The notes beneath the pieces were generated by a model. It saw only the letters and a list, made by a program, of their open reading frames with translations. It had not been told where the DNA came from and did no database searches. Below are positions 16,502 to 24,806 of a stretch of 64,000 bases of DNA, piece after piece. The translations under genes were made by a program, and so were the position numbers. The stretch is taken from positions 6,189,501 to 6,253,500 of the forward strand of contig NZ_CP031030.1 of assembly GCF_003711225.1 (NCBI RefSeq), written 5' to 3'. Source of the stretch: Runella sp. SP2. Lineage in GTDB: Bacteria > Bacteroidota > Bacteroidia > Cytophagales > Spirosomataceae. How positions within the stretch are numbered: position 1 is the first letter of the stretch; every line of letters starts with the position of its first letter.

Positions 16502-18436
16502 TTACTTCTTTTTCAACAAAAGCGCGAGTCGCTGAACTTCCCCCGAACGATTGCGGGCGCGCACCACGTGAGCAAAGTCGTTGAGGAAACTTTCTTTGTC
16601 GGGTATCATTCGATCAAAAAAACCTTCCCTTTGCAGTACTTCAATGAGCGTAAAAGAGGCCCCTGCTTCCGAACTTAAAATTCCCATGCGGTACCATTTG
16701 TCCTGAACGTGCTGCGAGAGCGCTTTAGCTAATGCGTTTGAAACTGAGGGACTTGTAAACTGTCCAAGGCTTAAACAGGCTTGAAACGATACTTTTGGCG
16801 AAACGTCGGTGGTCTTTTCGATAAGTTGTGGCAACAACTCAGACCACTTTTCGGCTTCGATGAGGCTATAGGCGCGGAGGTCGGGCTGAGCATCGGCGAG
16901 AGCTTTTTTTATCAAACTGAGAGTCAGTGCGTTAAGTCCTTCCAAAACAAAAAACGCGTGCAAACGGGCGCGAGCGTCGGCGTGCGTTAAGAAAAGGTCA
17001 GTCACGGCAGGAAGTACCGACTTATCTTTCCTTTCGAGTAAAAGTCGCTGGGCATTCAGCCGCCACCATTGTTGCGGATGGGCTAAAAGCGCCACCAATT
17101 CGGCCGATGATTTGGAACGTAATTTAGGCGCTTCGTGCGTTAATTTGGCTTCTTTTGGGACAATCTGGTAAATGCGTCCGAGTTTGTTGCCGTTGAAAAA
17201 ATCCATTTCTTCTTTCAAATCTTCAGGAATGGCCGTGGGAGTTTCGATGTGCTGACGGTACATGTCGATGACGTACAGCACGCCGTTGGGCCCCACGCTC
17301 AGTTGCGCGGGCCGAAACCAGGGGTCGGAAGAGGTCAAAAACTCGGTGGTCTTTTCTTTTTCCCCGCGTTTAGCAACAAACGTTGGGCTGTTGGGCAAAG
17401 GTTGCACAATGTCACGGTGAATCAAATTTCCTGCTACTTCGCCCGTAAACACCGAGCCACGGTAGTCGGCGGGAAGTAAATTTCCGCCGTAAAATGTTCC
17501 TCCCGAAGCTCCCGTAAAATGATCTTCGGCGTATTCGTGGCGGTCGAGTTTGGCTTCGGCAAACTGCTCATTGCGGCGCTTGGTACGCTCTTGACGCCAG
17601 TAGGGAGCGGGCGTTTCTTGAAACATCTCAGGGTCGTGGTCGGAGATATTCAAAGCCACATCATACGACGGCAAAAATGGATGACGGAACAAATAACGTC
17701 CTGCGATGGGGGCGTGCTGAATGTGCAAGGAATTTTCGGTAAAAAAGCGGTTACCCCAGTCATCGACCGACATCCCAAACTGCCCCGTACTCGACTCAAT
17801 TTCAAACTGCCCTCGGTCGAGACGAAAACGAAAATCGCCGCCTTTGACCGAAATGGGCGGTAGTTTGGGGTTTCGCATAAATTTTACTAGCCCATCTTGC
17901 CCACAGTTGGAGGCATAAATCCAGTTATCGACGTTGTAGTGCAAATTGGTGATTTGCGCTTCTGAATTGTTGGCAAAAAAGCCCGTAAAAAGTACCTCAC
18001 GAATGTCGGCGCGGTAGTCGCCTGTGGTATCTTTTAAAAACAAAATATCGGGAGCGGCGGCGACTAGCAGTCCTCCTTCCCACGGTAACACGCTGGTAGC
18101 TTCCGAAAGGTTGTCGGCAAAAACAATGGCCGAATCAATGCGCCCGTCTTGGTTGGTATCGCGCAGGAGCCGAATTGCTCCTCCCAACGTACCATCTTCG
18201 GGTTTGGAAGGGTAGTCGGGCATCTCAACGACAAACGCATTTCCCTCCTCATCAAACACCATTTCAACGGGGTCGAGTACGTGCGGTTCGGCGGCAAATA
18301 CTTCGATTTGGAGGCGGTCGTCGCTCAAGGTAAAGCTTTTGAGGGCTTCGTCGGGGGTGAGGGGGTCGGTATAATGCGCACACGACCAACTGAGTCCTAC
18401 AAGTGCGAAGAAGAGGAGGTTTTTCGAGGCATTCAT
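16502..18436 (-). CDS. PVC-type membrane-bound dehydrogenase-like lipoprotein
   Basis: This 644-aa protein has a probable lipoprotein leader (C19 in LSWSC) and then a beta-propeller dehydrogenase-like domain (about 40-420; LQIEVFAAEPHVLDPVEMVF, DEEGNAFVVEMPDYPSKPEDG in two parts, NQDGRIDSAIVFADNL). This N-terminal domain is the one called putative membrane-bound dehydrogenase in Planctomycetes and Bacteroidota. The C-terminal third (about 450-644) is helical with HEAT-like repeats. The CXXCH haem motif that many relatives carry at the C-terminus is absent, so any electrons would have to go elsewhere, perhaps to the HiPIP encoded 23 bp downstream. Activity is not established for this family. 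Confidence 0.72.
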   Translation of the reverse strand: MNASKNLLFFALVGLSWSCAHYTDPLTPDEALKSFTLSDDRLQIEVFAAEPHVLDPVEMVFDEEGNAFVVEMPDYPSKPEDGTLGGAIRLLRDTNQDGRIDSAIVFADNLSEATSVLPWEGGLLVAAAPDILFLKDTTGDYRADIREVLFTGFFANNSEAQITNLHYNVDNWIYASNCGQDGLVKFMRNPKLPPISVKGGDFRFRLDRGQFEIESSTGQFGMSVDDWGNRFFTENSLHIQHAPIAGRYLFRHPFLPSYDVALNISDHDPEMFQETPAPYWRQERTKRRNEQFAEAKLDRHEYAEDHFTGASGGTFYGGNLLPADYRGSVFTGEVAGNLIHRDIVQPLPNSPTFVAKRGEKEKTTEFLTSSDPWFRPAQLSVGPNGVLYVIDMYRQHIETPTAIPEDLKEEMDFFNGNKLGRIYQIVPKEAKLTHEAPKLRSKSSAELVALLAHPQQWWRLNAQRLLLERKDKSVLPAVTDLFLTHADARARLHAFFVLEGLNALTLSLIKKALADAQPDLRAYSLIEAEKWSELLPQLIEKTTDVSPKVSFQACLSLGQFTSPSVSNALAKALSQHVQDKWYRMGILSSEAGASFTLIEVLQREGFFDRMIPDKESFLNDFAHVVRARNRSGEVQRLALLLKKK

Positions 18437-18443
18437 TGGGATA

Positions 18444-19709
18444 TTACAAGCTGATTTTTACTAAATCTTGAATCTCGTGTCCTTGGTGGTCAAAGCGTGC
18501 CAAGGTATAGACCGACTTATCGGCGCCAATGGCAACAGAATTGACGTAAGTAGGGCGACTGCCATCGGCGTAAAAAATCGGGCCGTGGTCTTGGTAGGTA
18601 TGAGTCGGTAAGTGGTACGTAATCAAATGCAGGTTTTCGAGTCCCTTGGCAGCCCCTTTGGCAATTTGGTCGGCTCCTTTGACGCGTTTTCCGTCGATGT
18701 AAATGGGGCCACCTGTGAGGTAGTAGATGGTTTCTTGGTCGGGGCCTAATTGGAAGCCCAAATACCCGTAGCTAAATTGGTCGAACATGCCACTTTTGCG
18801 CGAAGGCTCCGACGTGAGGCGTTCAACAAGTTCTATTTTTTGAGCTTTGGGGTCAAAACGGAACAAATACCCCGAATTTCCGTGAATTCCGTAGGCGACT
18901 TGCTCGGGAGCGTACCAGAAAATTTTACGCCAATTGTACCCCATGCTGCCTGGGTGTTTGGGGTCGTATTTGCCAAAGTAGTCGATACGTAAGTCAACGT
19001 TTTCTAATTTATGTATTCCTTCACTATCAGGATGATACGTAAAAATGTCTCCTTCGGATGTCGAAAAATAAACGTTACCATCGCGTGGGTCAACGAGCAT
19101 CGAACGGCACAAAACACGGTAGTCGTCTCCAGGAATTCCTGCTTCGCCGTTGGCGGAAACTAACGCTATTTTTTTAAGGGTTTTGGTAGAAAGTTCGAGG
19201 TCAATAAAATACCCCAACGGCCACGTAATTCCGTACAAATGCCCTCTTGCACGGTCGATGGTCATGGTTAAAATCCCTTCGCCTTCAGGAGCAAGCGCGA
19301 GGTCTTCAAATTCGCCCGTAGCCAAATCGTAGGAAAGGAAATGCCCACCTGGGTAGAGATTTTTTCCGTTGGGCGCTTGGGTAGGAAGGCGTTCCATGCC
19401 CTCAATCATCTCATAGACGCCAATGTGGGTAGCAAAATAAAGTTTGCCGTTGTTTTCGTAAAAACGAACGTGGCTTTTTCCCTGCGGAATGGCGTTAGCT
19501 TCTTTTTCGCCGCAGACGTCGGTGAGGTCGGCTACCCATTCGGTTTGGTCAGTAGCGGGGTCATAAGCGTACATTTGTCCCCCGATGTCGTACGATTCTG
19601 AACAAAGAACGTAATAAACTTTGCCGTTGCTCGCCACTGAAATGGCGTTGTAGGTATCGTGAGCCAACTCAAAACCCGAAAAGTAGGCTTTGGCAGTAAG
19701 TGAATTCAT
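18444..19709 (-). CDS. Beta-propeller protein of unknown function
   Basis: This 421-aa protein is not assigned to a named family. It consists of repeated blades with YAYDPATDQTEWVADL, FLSYDLATGEFEDLAL, VYFSTSEGDIFTYHPDSEG and FRFDPKAQKIELVERL, the pattern of a six- to seven-bladed propeller of the kind that binds sugars or cofactors. No signal peptide is seen from the chosen ATG, although its operon partners are exported; an upstream start giving a leader was not found. It is the first gene of the unit propeller-dehydrogenase-HiPIP, with an 7-bp gap to the second gene. Confidence 0.6.
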   Translation of the reverse strand: MNSLTAKAYFSGFELAHDTYNAISVASNGKVYYVLCSESYDIGGQMYAYDPATDQTEWVADLTDVCGEKEANAIPQGKSHVRFYENNGKLYFATHIGVYEMIEGMERLPTQAPNGKNLYPGGHFLSYDLATGEFEDLALAPEGEGILTMTIDRARGHLYGITWPLGYFIDLELSTKTLKKIALVSANGEAGIPGDDYRVLCRSMLVDPRDGNVYFSTSEGDIFTYHPDSEGIHKLENVDLRIDYFGKYDPKHPGSMGYNWRKIFWYAPEQVAYGIHGNSGYLFRFDPKAQKIELVERLTSEPSRKSGMFDQFSYGYLGFQLGPDQETIYYLTGGPIYIDGKRVKGADQIAKGAAKGLENLHLITYHLPTHTYQDHGPIFYADGSRPTYVNSVAIGADKSVYTLARFDHQGHEIQDLVKISL

Positions 19710-19760
19710 GTGGTTGTGGTTTTTTGGAACAAATAATTGTTGGTGTGCGCGCTTAGTGAG

Positions 19761-19857
19761 CGAGGGTACTCATACCCTCGCATCGCGGTTGTGAGCAACC
19801 GCGTGTTCTATGTGCGTGAGGGTACTCATACCCTCACGTTACGGTTGCTCACAACCG
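19761..19857. repeat. Four CTCA/TGAG-loop hairpins
   Basis: Stems and loops in order: CGAGGGTA with loop CTCA (19761-19780); CGCGGTTG with loop TGAG (19784-19803); CGTGAGGGTA with loop CTCA (19815-19838); CGGTTG with loop CTCA (19842-19857). All stems are perfect. The second and fourth share the right flank CGCGTGTT in direct orientation but have opposite loops. The region separates the ceramidase-like gene from the propeller gene. Confidence 0.8.
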
Positions 19858-19870
19858 CGTGTTAGATACC

Positions 19871-21214
19871 CTATTTCGGTACGAGCTTAATTTGCTTTGC
19901 TAGTTTGTCAATTTCGGCATAAATCAAGGAAGGCACCGATGCGTCCCAAACGCTCGGCAAGCCATAGACCATCTGCGACGATTGACCTTCGTAGCCCCCT
20001 TCTTTCAGTATCGTGGCGGAAGGGATATAACCCATGACGTCGTTGGAATAAGCCGCCACAAAAATGTCCGTTCCGTAGCGCTTTTTGCATTCGATGGCGT
20101 ATTCAATGACCAATTCGCCCCCAAAACTGAACAAAGCCTGTTCGCCTAATTTCCAAAGTTGGATGGGGTAAGGGTAAGACGACACAAACGGCTTTCCTTG
20201 CTTCATTTCACTAAGCAAGCGAGTAGCCCAACGCTGCATGTAGGGGGCTTCGGTTTGCTGAACTTTCAACAGCTGTGCCTCCGTGGGTGGTGCCGAAAGC
20301 GGTAAAGTGACCTCGGCATAGGCCGATTGAAACTGCGCCGAAAGCGGTTTCATAGGTTCTTCCAATACCCGTTCTACGGCGGCGGCGAGTTCTTTGCCGT
20401 ATTGCTTGGCCAACGAAACTGTACGCCGAGGTAGCGGGTTTTGGTCGCCCGCCGCGCCTTGAAAAAACAAGGCGGTAGCTTCGGGGTGCGCTTTTTCTAA
20501 CTCGATTTGGGCAAAACCAGGGTAATCCCCCGAAAGGGCATAAAGGTCGAGCACGGTAGGGTGGCAAGCGTAGCCGAAAACAATGGCTTTGAGCTTTCCC
20601 TTGGGCGTCACGGCTTTGATGACAGGTACGGCGTAGTCGTTGGGACCTTTTAATTCAGTTTGTTCAAGCAAAGCCCCTTCTTTGTTGTTGCGTCGGTTGA
20701 CCTGAAAGCGGGTGACGCCGTTTTGGGAAAATAGCTCAACGGGCTCTAAGTTTTTCAACGCATTGCCGATTAACTCCACCACTTGCCCCTCCAACCAACG
20801 CGAATACTGGTCGATTTTGGCCTCTTCGGCGGCGTTGAGGGGATAAATGTCGTGCAGGGCGTCGTACAAGACAGGGCCAGAATGTGTGTGCGAACTGTTC
20901 AAGAGAACATTCGCTTTACTCAAACCAAAACGTGTTTGTAGCTGGCTTCGGATGCGGTCTGACATGGCTTTGGGAAACCCCAACATATCGGTAGTGACCA
21001 GCACCGAGCGTTGGCCACTTTCGTCTTCCAGTGCCACGGCTTTGGCCCACAAATCGTGCAATTTTCCTTCCGAAGCGTGGGTGCGCGAAGCATAACCTGC
21101 TTGCCAAATTGCCTCTTTGGGGGTAATAACGACTTTGGAAATGCCTGCTTTCCAGCCTTTTGCAAAAGTGGTTGAAATGATGAATAGCCCCACCAGCCAA
21201 AGATGCTTTCTCAT
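19871..21214 (-). CDS. Neutral/alkaline ceramidase-like exported hydrolase
   Basis: This 447-aa protein has a cleavable signal peptide (first 18 residues, ending FAKG) and the N-terminal domain of neutral ceramidases: WKAGISKVVITP at the start, VLVTTDMLGFP, and LLNSSHTHSGP with the metal-binding HTH. A later YACHPTVLD and FFQGAAGDQNP provide the second His and the Gly-Asp motif of the family. The C-terminal half ends with a domain like that of related proteins in soil Bacteroidota whose substrates are mostly unknown. It overlaps the aminotransferase gene by 4 bp (ATGA), so the two are translated together. Amide hydrolysis of a sphingolipid or another secreted amide is plausible. Confidence 0.75.
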   Translation of the reverse strand: MRKHLWLVGLFIISTTFAKGWKAGISKVVITPKEAIWQAGYASRTHASEGKLHDLWAKAVALEDESGQRSVLVTTDMLGFPKAMSDRIRSQLQTRFGLSKANVLLNSSHTHSGPVLYDALHDIYPLNAAEEAKIDQYSRWLEGQVVELIGNALKNLEPVELFSQNGVTRFQVNRRNNKEGALLEQTELKGPNDYAVPVIKAVTPKGKLKAIVFGYACHPTVLDLYALSGDYPGFAQIELEKAHPEATALFFQGAAGDQNPLPRRTVSLAKQYGKELAAAVERVLEEPMKPLSAQFQSAYAEVTLPLSAPPTEAQLLKVQQTEAPYMQRWATRLLSEMKQGKPFVSSYPYPIQLWKLGEQALFSFGGELVIEYAIECKKRYGTDIFVAAYSNDVMGYIPSATILKEGGYEGQSSQMVYGLPSVWDASVPSLIYAEIDKLAKQIKLVPK

Positions 21215-22605
21215 TTCATTGTCAGGAGTTTATCGACGTGGGTAAAGATTTTTTCGATGGCATTGGCGATGTCGTCCATGTCGGCGCGTGTACCAAGGAG
21301 CATATTTTGCGTAAACCAAACGGCTTCTTCGTTGCAAAGGCGGTCGTTGTTGGGACAATGGTTACGCTCCACGTAGCTTTTGAAATCTAACATGGCCTTG
21401 GGGTACATTTTCTGGAAATTTTTCGATTGGAAAGCATCGTCGAGGTAAGGCATGTTGTTGAGGGTCGCGTAACCTTTCGAACATGGGATTCCCTCGGCTG
21501 TCAGCGCTTTTAAGAACGTGTCGCGTGAAAGTCCTTTAAAGGCCGATTTTTGATAACGGAACGGAAATAAATGGAAGGCTGCTTTGGTGACGTTGTCGTA
21601 CAATTTGTACGGAATAATACCTGGAATTTGTTCGATTTTGGCTTTTAGGTAAGCCGCATTTTCGTTGCGGAGGTTGGTTTCTCCTTCCAACCGTTTAAGT
21701 TGTGCCAACCCAATGGCGGCTTGGTATTCGGTAATACGTTGTTTGGTACCTTGCATGATGGTGCCCGCGCCAATCACCCCCGAAGCCATGCCGTAGGGGT
21801 TGCCGTAGTTGTGGTACGAAAAGCAACGATCCATAAACAAGTCATTGTTGCTCACAATCGCTCCCGCTTCGCCGATGGCTAAGTTTTTGGAATTTTGGAA
21901 GCTAAAACAGCCCGCATCGCCAAAAGTTCCCACTTTTTGGTGATTGATTTCGGCCAAATGCGCCTGGCAAGCATCTTCAATCACGGCCAATTTGTGTTTT
22001 TTGGCAATAGCCAAAATCTGCGGCATATTGGCTGGCAAGCCTAAAATATGCACTGGGATAATGGCTTTGGTACGAGGTGTGATTTTTGCTTCAATTTTGG
22101 CAGGGTCAATCTGAAACGTCTCGGGGTCAACATCGACAAACACGGGCATGGCACCGTTGGCAATGACGGGAGCTACTGTCCCGATAAAAGTATAAGGCGG
22201 AACCAGTACTTCGTCGCCCCCACGAATGTTGAGTTGTGCCAATGCCGTGATGAGGGCGTTGGTGCCATTGACCACCGCCAACGAACGCTTCGCTCCAACG
22301 GCTTGTGCCCATTTTGCTTCAAAATCGGTGACGACATTGGCCCGTGACCAAACACCGCTGCGGAGGACTTCAAGCAGTTGTTTTTCATCCGTTTCGGGCT
22401 TCCAAATCGGCCACGTAGGCCATTGTTGCGTCCGTACGGGTTTGCCTCCCAACAACGCTGGAGGCTCTGCCAACGAAAACGTAGCTGATTTTGCGCTAGC
22501 TTCTGCGGGTGAGGTCGTTAGCAGGGTGGGAGCCAAGGCAGCGCCGAGTCCCGTGAGCGAATTTCGTTTGAGAAACTCTCGTCGTGAAAAGGGTTGGGAA
22601 GGCAT
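21211..22605 (-). CDS. DegT/DnrJ/EryC1-type aminotransferase with Tat leader
   Basis: This 464-aa PLP enzyme of the DegT family (sugar aminotransferase fold) has the usual motifs: NGTNALITAL, VPPYTFIGTV, VIEDACQAHLA, and SFQNSKNLAIGEAGA with the PLP-binding lysine K240. Unusually, it opens with SRREFLKRNSLTGLGAALAP, a twin-arginine export signal, so it would be placed in the periplasm with bound cofactor. ATG 22605 is chosen over an upstream ATG at 22629 because it begins the Tat leader. It starts a two-gene unit with the ceramidase-like gene. A TTGTTTACAA word lies 45 bp upstream. Substrate unknown; not all DegT proteins are transaminases. Confidence 0.82.
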   Translation of the reverse strand: MPSQPFSRREFLKRNSLTGLGAALAPTLLTTSPAEASAKSATFSLAEPPALLGGKPVRTQQWPTWPIWKPETDEKQLLEVLRSGVWSRANVVTDFEAKWAQAVGAKRSLAVVNGTNALITALAQLNIRGGDEVLVPPYTFIGTVAPVIANGAMPVFVDVDPETFQIDPAKIEAKITPRTKAIIPVHILGLPANMPQILAIAKKHKLAVIEDACQAHLAEINHQKVGTFGDAGCFSFQNSKNLAIGEAGAIVSNNDLFMDRCFSYHNYGNPYGMASGVIGAGTIMQGTKQRITEYQAAIGLAQLKRLEGETNLRNENAAYLKAKIEQIPGIIPYKLYDNVTKAAFHLFPFRYQKSAFKGLSRDTFLKALTAEGIPCSKGYATLNNMPYLDDAFQSKNFQKMYPKAMLDFKSYVERNHCPNNDRLCNEEAVWFTQNMLLGTRADMDDIANAIEKIFTHVDKLLTMK

Positions 22606-22620
22606 ATTGATGAATGTTAT

Positions 22621-22649
22621 CCTTTCCAAGGTTTTAAACCTTGGAAAGG
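22621..22649. terminator. 14-bp hairpin after the oxidoreductase gene
   Basis: CCTTTCCAAGGTTT (22621-22634) and AAACCTTGGAAAGG (22636-22649), one-base gap; same word family as 16038-16150. It ends the oxidoreductase message on the minus strand, right before the aminotransferase gene. Confidence 0.5.
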
Positions 22650-22659
22650 TTGTTTACAA
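22650..22659. promoter_or_regulatory. Candidate GntR operator TTGTTTACAA before the aminotransferase
   Basis: TTGT-TT-ACAA, a dyad word identical to 24629-24638. It lies between the hairpin and the oxidoreductase stop, 45 bp before the aminotransferase ATG. Confidence 0.45.
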
Positions 22660-22667
22660 GGTTTTTA

Positions 22668-23684
22668 CTATTTTCTTGCTTTTTTTAACACACTTTCGAG
22701 CGTTACGGGGACTCCGCCTTGACGTTTGCTTTCGTCGGCGGCTTCCATAAAGGCAAAAATTTCAATGGTTTCTTCGGGGGTAACGGGGACTTGTCCCGTT
22801 TCAAAATACGTGACAATGTCCTTTAATAGAGGCTCGTAGCCGCCGTAAGGGCCAAGAACGATGTTGCCGTTTTGGGTGTAAACGGTGCCACCGTAGTCGT
22901 GTTTCCCCGTGCGTGTTCCGCGGAAGGTACCCACGCGCCCGTCGGCCCAAGTGCCTACCACAATGTCGGTCCCTTCGTTGTTGATTCTAATTACTTGTTT
23001 GCAGCCCGTACCCATGACAGTATAGAGCGTTTCTACGCCGTGAATACCGTACCAGAATAAGTCGGGGTGCGTTTTTTCCAACACCGCAGGGCTAAAGGTA
23101 TCAGCGCCCACGACTTTGGTTTTATCGACTTTTTCTGCGCCTTTTATATGCCGCAACGAAGACGCAGAGAAAAGTGGCATTTGGTATTTTTTGGCGGTTT
23201 CAAAGATGGTGAGGACGTCGGAAAGCGAGGCGGCAATGGGTTTATCAATAAATACGCGTTTGCCAGCTTTAAGCACGGGGATAAGTTGTTCGAGGTGGCG
23301 GCGGCCGTCGTTGGTTTCGAGCAATACCACATCGACTTTTTCTAACAATGCTTCAATTGAATCGACGATTTCGACATTCAATTTTTTGACTTCTTCCGTA
23401 TAGCTGGGAATACGTTTGGTACTACTTTCAATGTCTTTGCTGCCGTATGGATAGGCCGCTACAATTTTATACCCAAGGAAATCGGGACTGGCATCAGGGG
23501 CATTGAGAACTTTGGTAAAGGCAGTACTGTGCGAGGTATCAAGACCAATAATACCTACTCGCTTTCCTGCTGCTACTGATAGAGGCGTAGAAGCAAAAGA
23601 GGAAGGGGCAAAGGCCGACAAAGACAAACTTCCAACAGTAGCGCTTTTGACAAAATTTCTTCTCGTAAATGTGGTTTTTTTCAT
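22668..23684 (-). CDS. Tat-type Gfo/Idh/MocA-family oxidoreductase
   Basis: This 338-aa protein begins with a twin-arginine leader (FTRRNFVKSATVGSLSLSAF) and a Rossmann segment GKRVGIIGLDTSHSTAF in which the third Gly of GxGxxG is replaced. The EKP position reads VFIDKPIAASL, a normal variant. The TSH dyad right after the Rossmann strand is typical of a subgroup of short exported oxidoreductases. It is transcribed divergently from the GntR regulator; an exact -7 element (TATCTTTG at 23794-23787) is followed on the upstream side by a TTGTTTACAT word, so this gene is a likely target of that regulator. Substrate unknown. Confidence 0.78.
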   Translation of the reverse strand: MKKTTFTRRNFVKSATVGSLSLSAFAPSSFASTPLSVAAGKRVGIIGLDTSHSTAFTKVLNAPDASPDFLGYKIVAAYPYGSKDIESSTKRIPSYTEEVKKLNVEIVDSIEALLEKVDVVLLETNDGRRHLEQLIPVLKAGKRVFIDKPIAASLSDVLTIFETAKKYQMPLFSASSLRHIKGAEKVDKTKVVGADTFSPAVLEKTHPDLFWYGIHGVETLYTVMGTGCKQVIRINNEGTDIVVGTWADGRVGTFRGTRTGKHDYGGTVYTQNGNIVLGPYGGYEPLLKDIVTYFETGQVPVTPEETIEIFAFMEAADESKRQGGVPVTLESVLKKARK

Positions 23685-23786
23685 GATGAAAACAGATGAT
23701 TGGGTATAGACAATATTATATCTATATTTAGGAAGGCATTTTGTACTACTATTACGGTGCCATTGGATAATTATTTTTTAACTTTA

Positions 23787-23812
23787 CAAAGATAGTTAAA
23801 ATTTGTTTACAT
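23787..23812. promoter_or_regulatory. Divergent promoter with candidate GntR operator
   Basis: Minus-strand -7 element TATCTTTG at 23794-23787 serves the oxidoreductase gene. TTGTTTACAT (23803-23812) lies in its spacer and matches the operator word seen at 22650 and 24629 in nine of ten bases. The plus-strand promoter of the regulator is less clear; TAAAATTTG at 23796-23804 has one base too many. Confidence 0.45.
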
Positions 23813-23838
23813 TTTTGCATAAAATTAGACTACAAAAA

Positions 23839-24477
23839 ATGAAAGTAGATTCCCTCGCTAATAAAGTATATAACGAACTTCGTAAAAAAATCCTGTCGAA
23901 CCAATTGGTGTCGGGCACTAGACTAAAAGAAGATGTATGGGCCAAGCGCTTGGATGTAAACCGTATGGCCGTACGGGAGGCACTGACGCGGTTATTGGGG
24001 GAGCAATTGATTGAAACGGGTGAAAAGGGAGGGTACTTTGTGAAGTCGATGAGTGTGGAAGATGTACGTCAAATACGCGAATTGCGGGAAATATTAGAGT
24101 TGGGGGCAATTCGTTTGGCAATTCAAAAGATTGATGATGAGGGGATTCGGAAGTTAGAGGAAATTTGTAATGATTTTTCGTCGATGGTGGAGCGAGGTTA
24201 TTTTGGCGGGGCTTGCGAAGCGGACGTGAAGTTTCACGAAACACTCATTGATTGTGCCCAAAATACCAAACTAAAAGACATTTACGAAATTAGTAACATT
24301 CCGTTGTTTCATCAAAAGCTGGGAAAATCTCAAACCCACATGGACGACTACGAACTCACCGACCAAGAGCATCGACAGTTGTTGAAAGCATTGAAAGAGA
24401 AAGATGTCAAGTTGGCGGAAGAAACGTTGTCGAAGCATTTGCTTCGTGGAGAAGTGGAGGCGTTGGAGCTGGATTGA
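23839..24477 (+). CDS. GntR-family transcriptional regulator, FCD class
   Basis: This 212-aa protein has the GntR winged helix in residues 1-70 (LANKVYNELRKKILSNQLVSG, VWAKRLDVNRMAVREALTRLLGEQLI in separate stretches) and an all-helical FCD ligand domain in about 80-205 (IRELREILELGAIRLAI, DVKFHETLIDCAQN, DQEHRQLLKALKEKD) with the His and Asp positions that hold a metal in this class. FCD regulators usually sense organic or sugar acids. ATG 23839 starts the conserved region; an earlier ATG at 23803 overlaps the operator and is less likely. It sits between a minus-strand oxidoreductase and the SusCD locus, and shared operator words suggest it controls both sides. Confidence 0.88.
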   Translation: MKVDSLANKVYNELRKKILSNQLVSGTRLKEDVWAKRLDVNRMAVREALTRLLGEQLIETGEKGGYFVKSMSVEDVRQIRELREILELGAIRLAIQKIDDEGIRKLEEICNDFSSMVERGYFGGACEADVKFHETLIDCAQNTKLKDIYEISNIPLFHQKLGKSQTHMDDYELTDQEHRQLLKALKEKDVKLAEETLSKHLLRGEVEALELD

Positions 24478-24627
24478 GCAATAACTTCGGAGGGTAGCCG
24501 CTATGCGGCAAAAAATTTATTCTTCTTATTGGTGTTTTCCTACAAATAAGTAGCCACTACGTGGCAACAGCGTCATTTTTGTGCTGCGTAGGGAAGGGTT
24601 TCGTAAAAAAAAATTAACATAACTTTT
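24478..24627. repeat. Two-hairpin TTTGTAG element (minus orientation), copy 1
   Basis: Within this gene-free stretch, hairpin GCCGC-TAT-GCGGC (24497-24509) and hairpin GCCAC-TAC-GTGGC (24553-24565) flank the core CTACAAATA (24540-24548). Read on the minus strand the order is hairpin, TATTTGTAGGAAAA, spacer, TTTT, hairpin, TACCC, matching copies at 35566 and 38996. Confidence 0.55.
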
Positions 24628-24662
24628 TTTGTTTACAAAAATAAGTTTTCTTTGTAAACAAA
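24628..24662. promoter_or_regulatory. Double TTGTTTACAA operator before SusC
   Basis: TTTGTTTACAAA (24628-24639) and its exact reverse complement TTTGTAAACAAA (24651-24662), centres 23 bp apart. Each arm is itself a TTGT-N2-ACAA dyad, a common layout for GntR-type sites. From here to ATG 24807 there are 144 bp of A/T-rich leader with no further clear motif. Confidence 0.55.
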
Positions 24663-24806
24663 TTCAGCAAAGATATGTAGGCGAAAGTCGCGTAATGCCT
24701 AACTAGATTTGGAGAATTGAGAATGTTACCAATAACCCTTATTAAAACACCATTAATGTTAAGCCCTATTTACTATTAACTCTTTTCTTTAAAAAACATC
24801 ACACAC

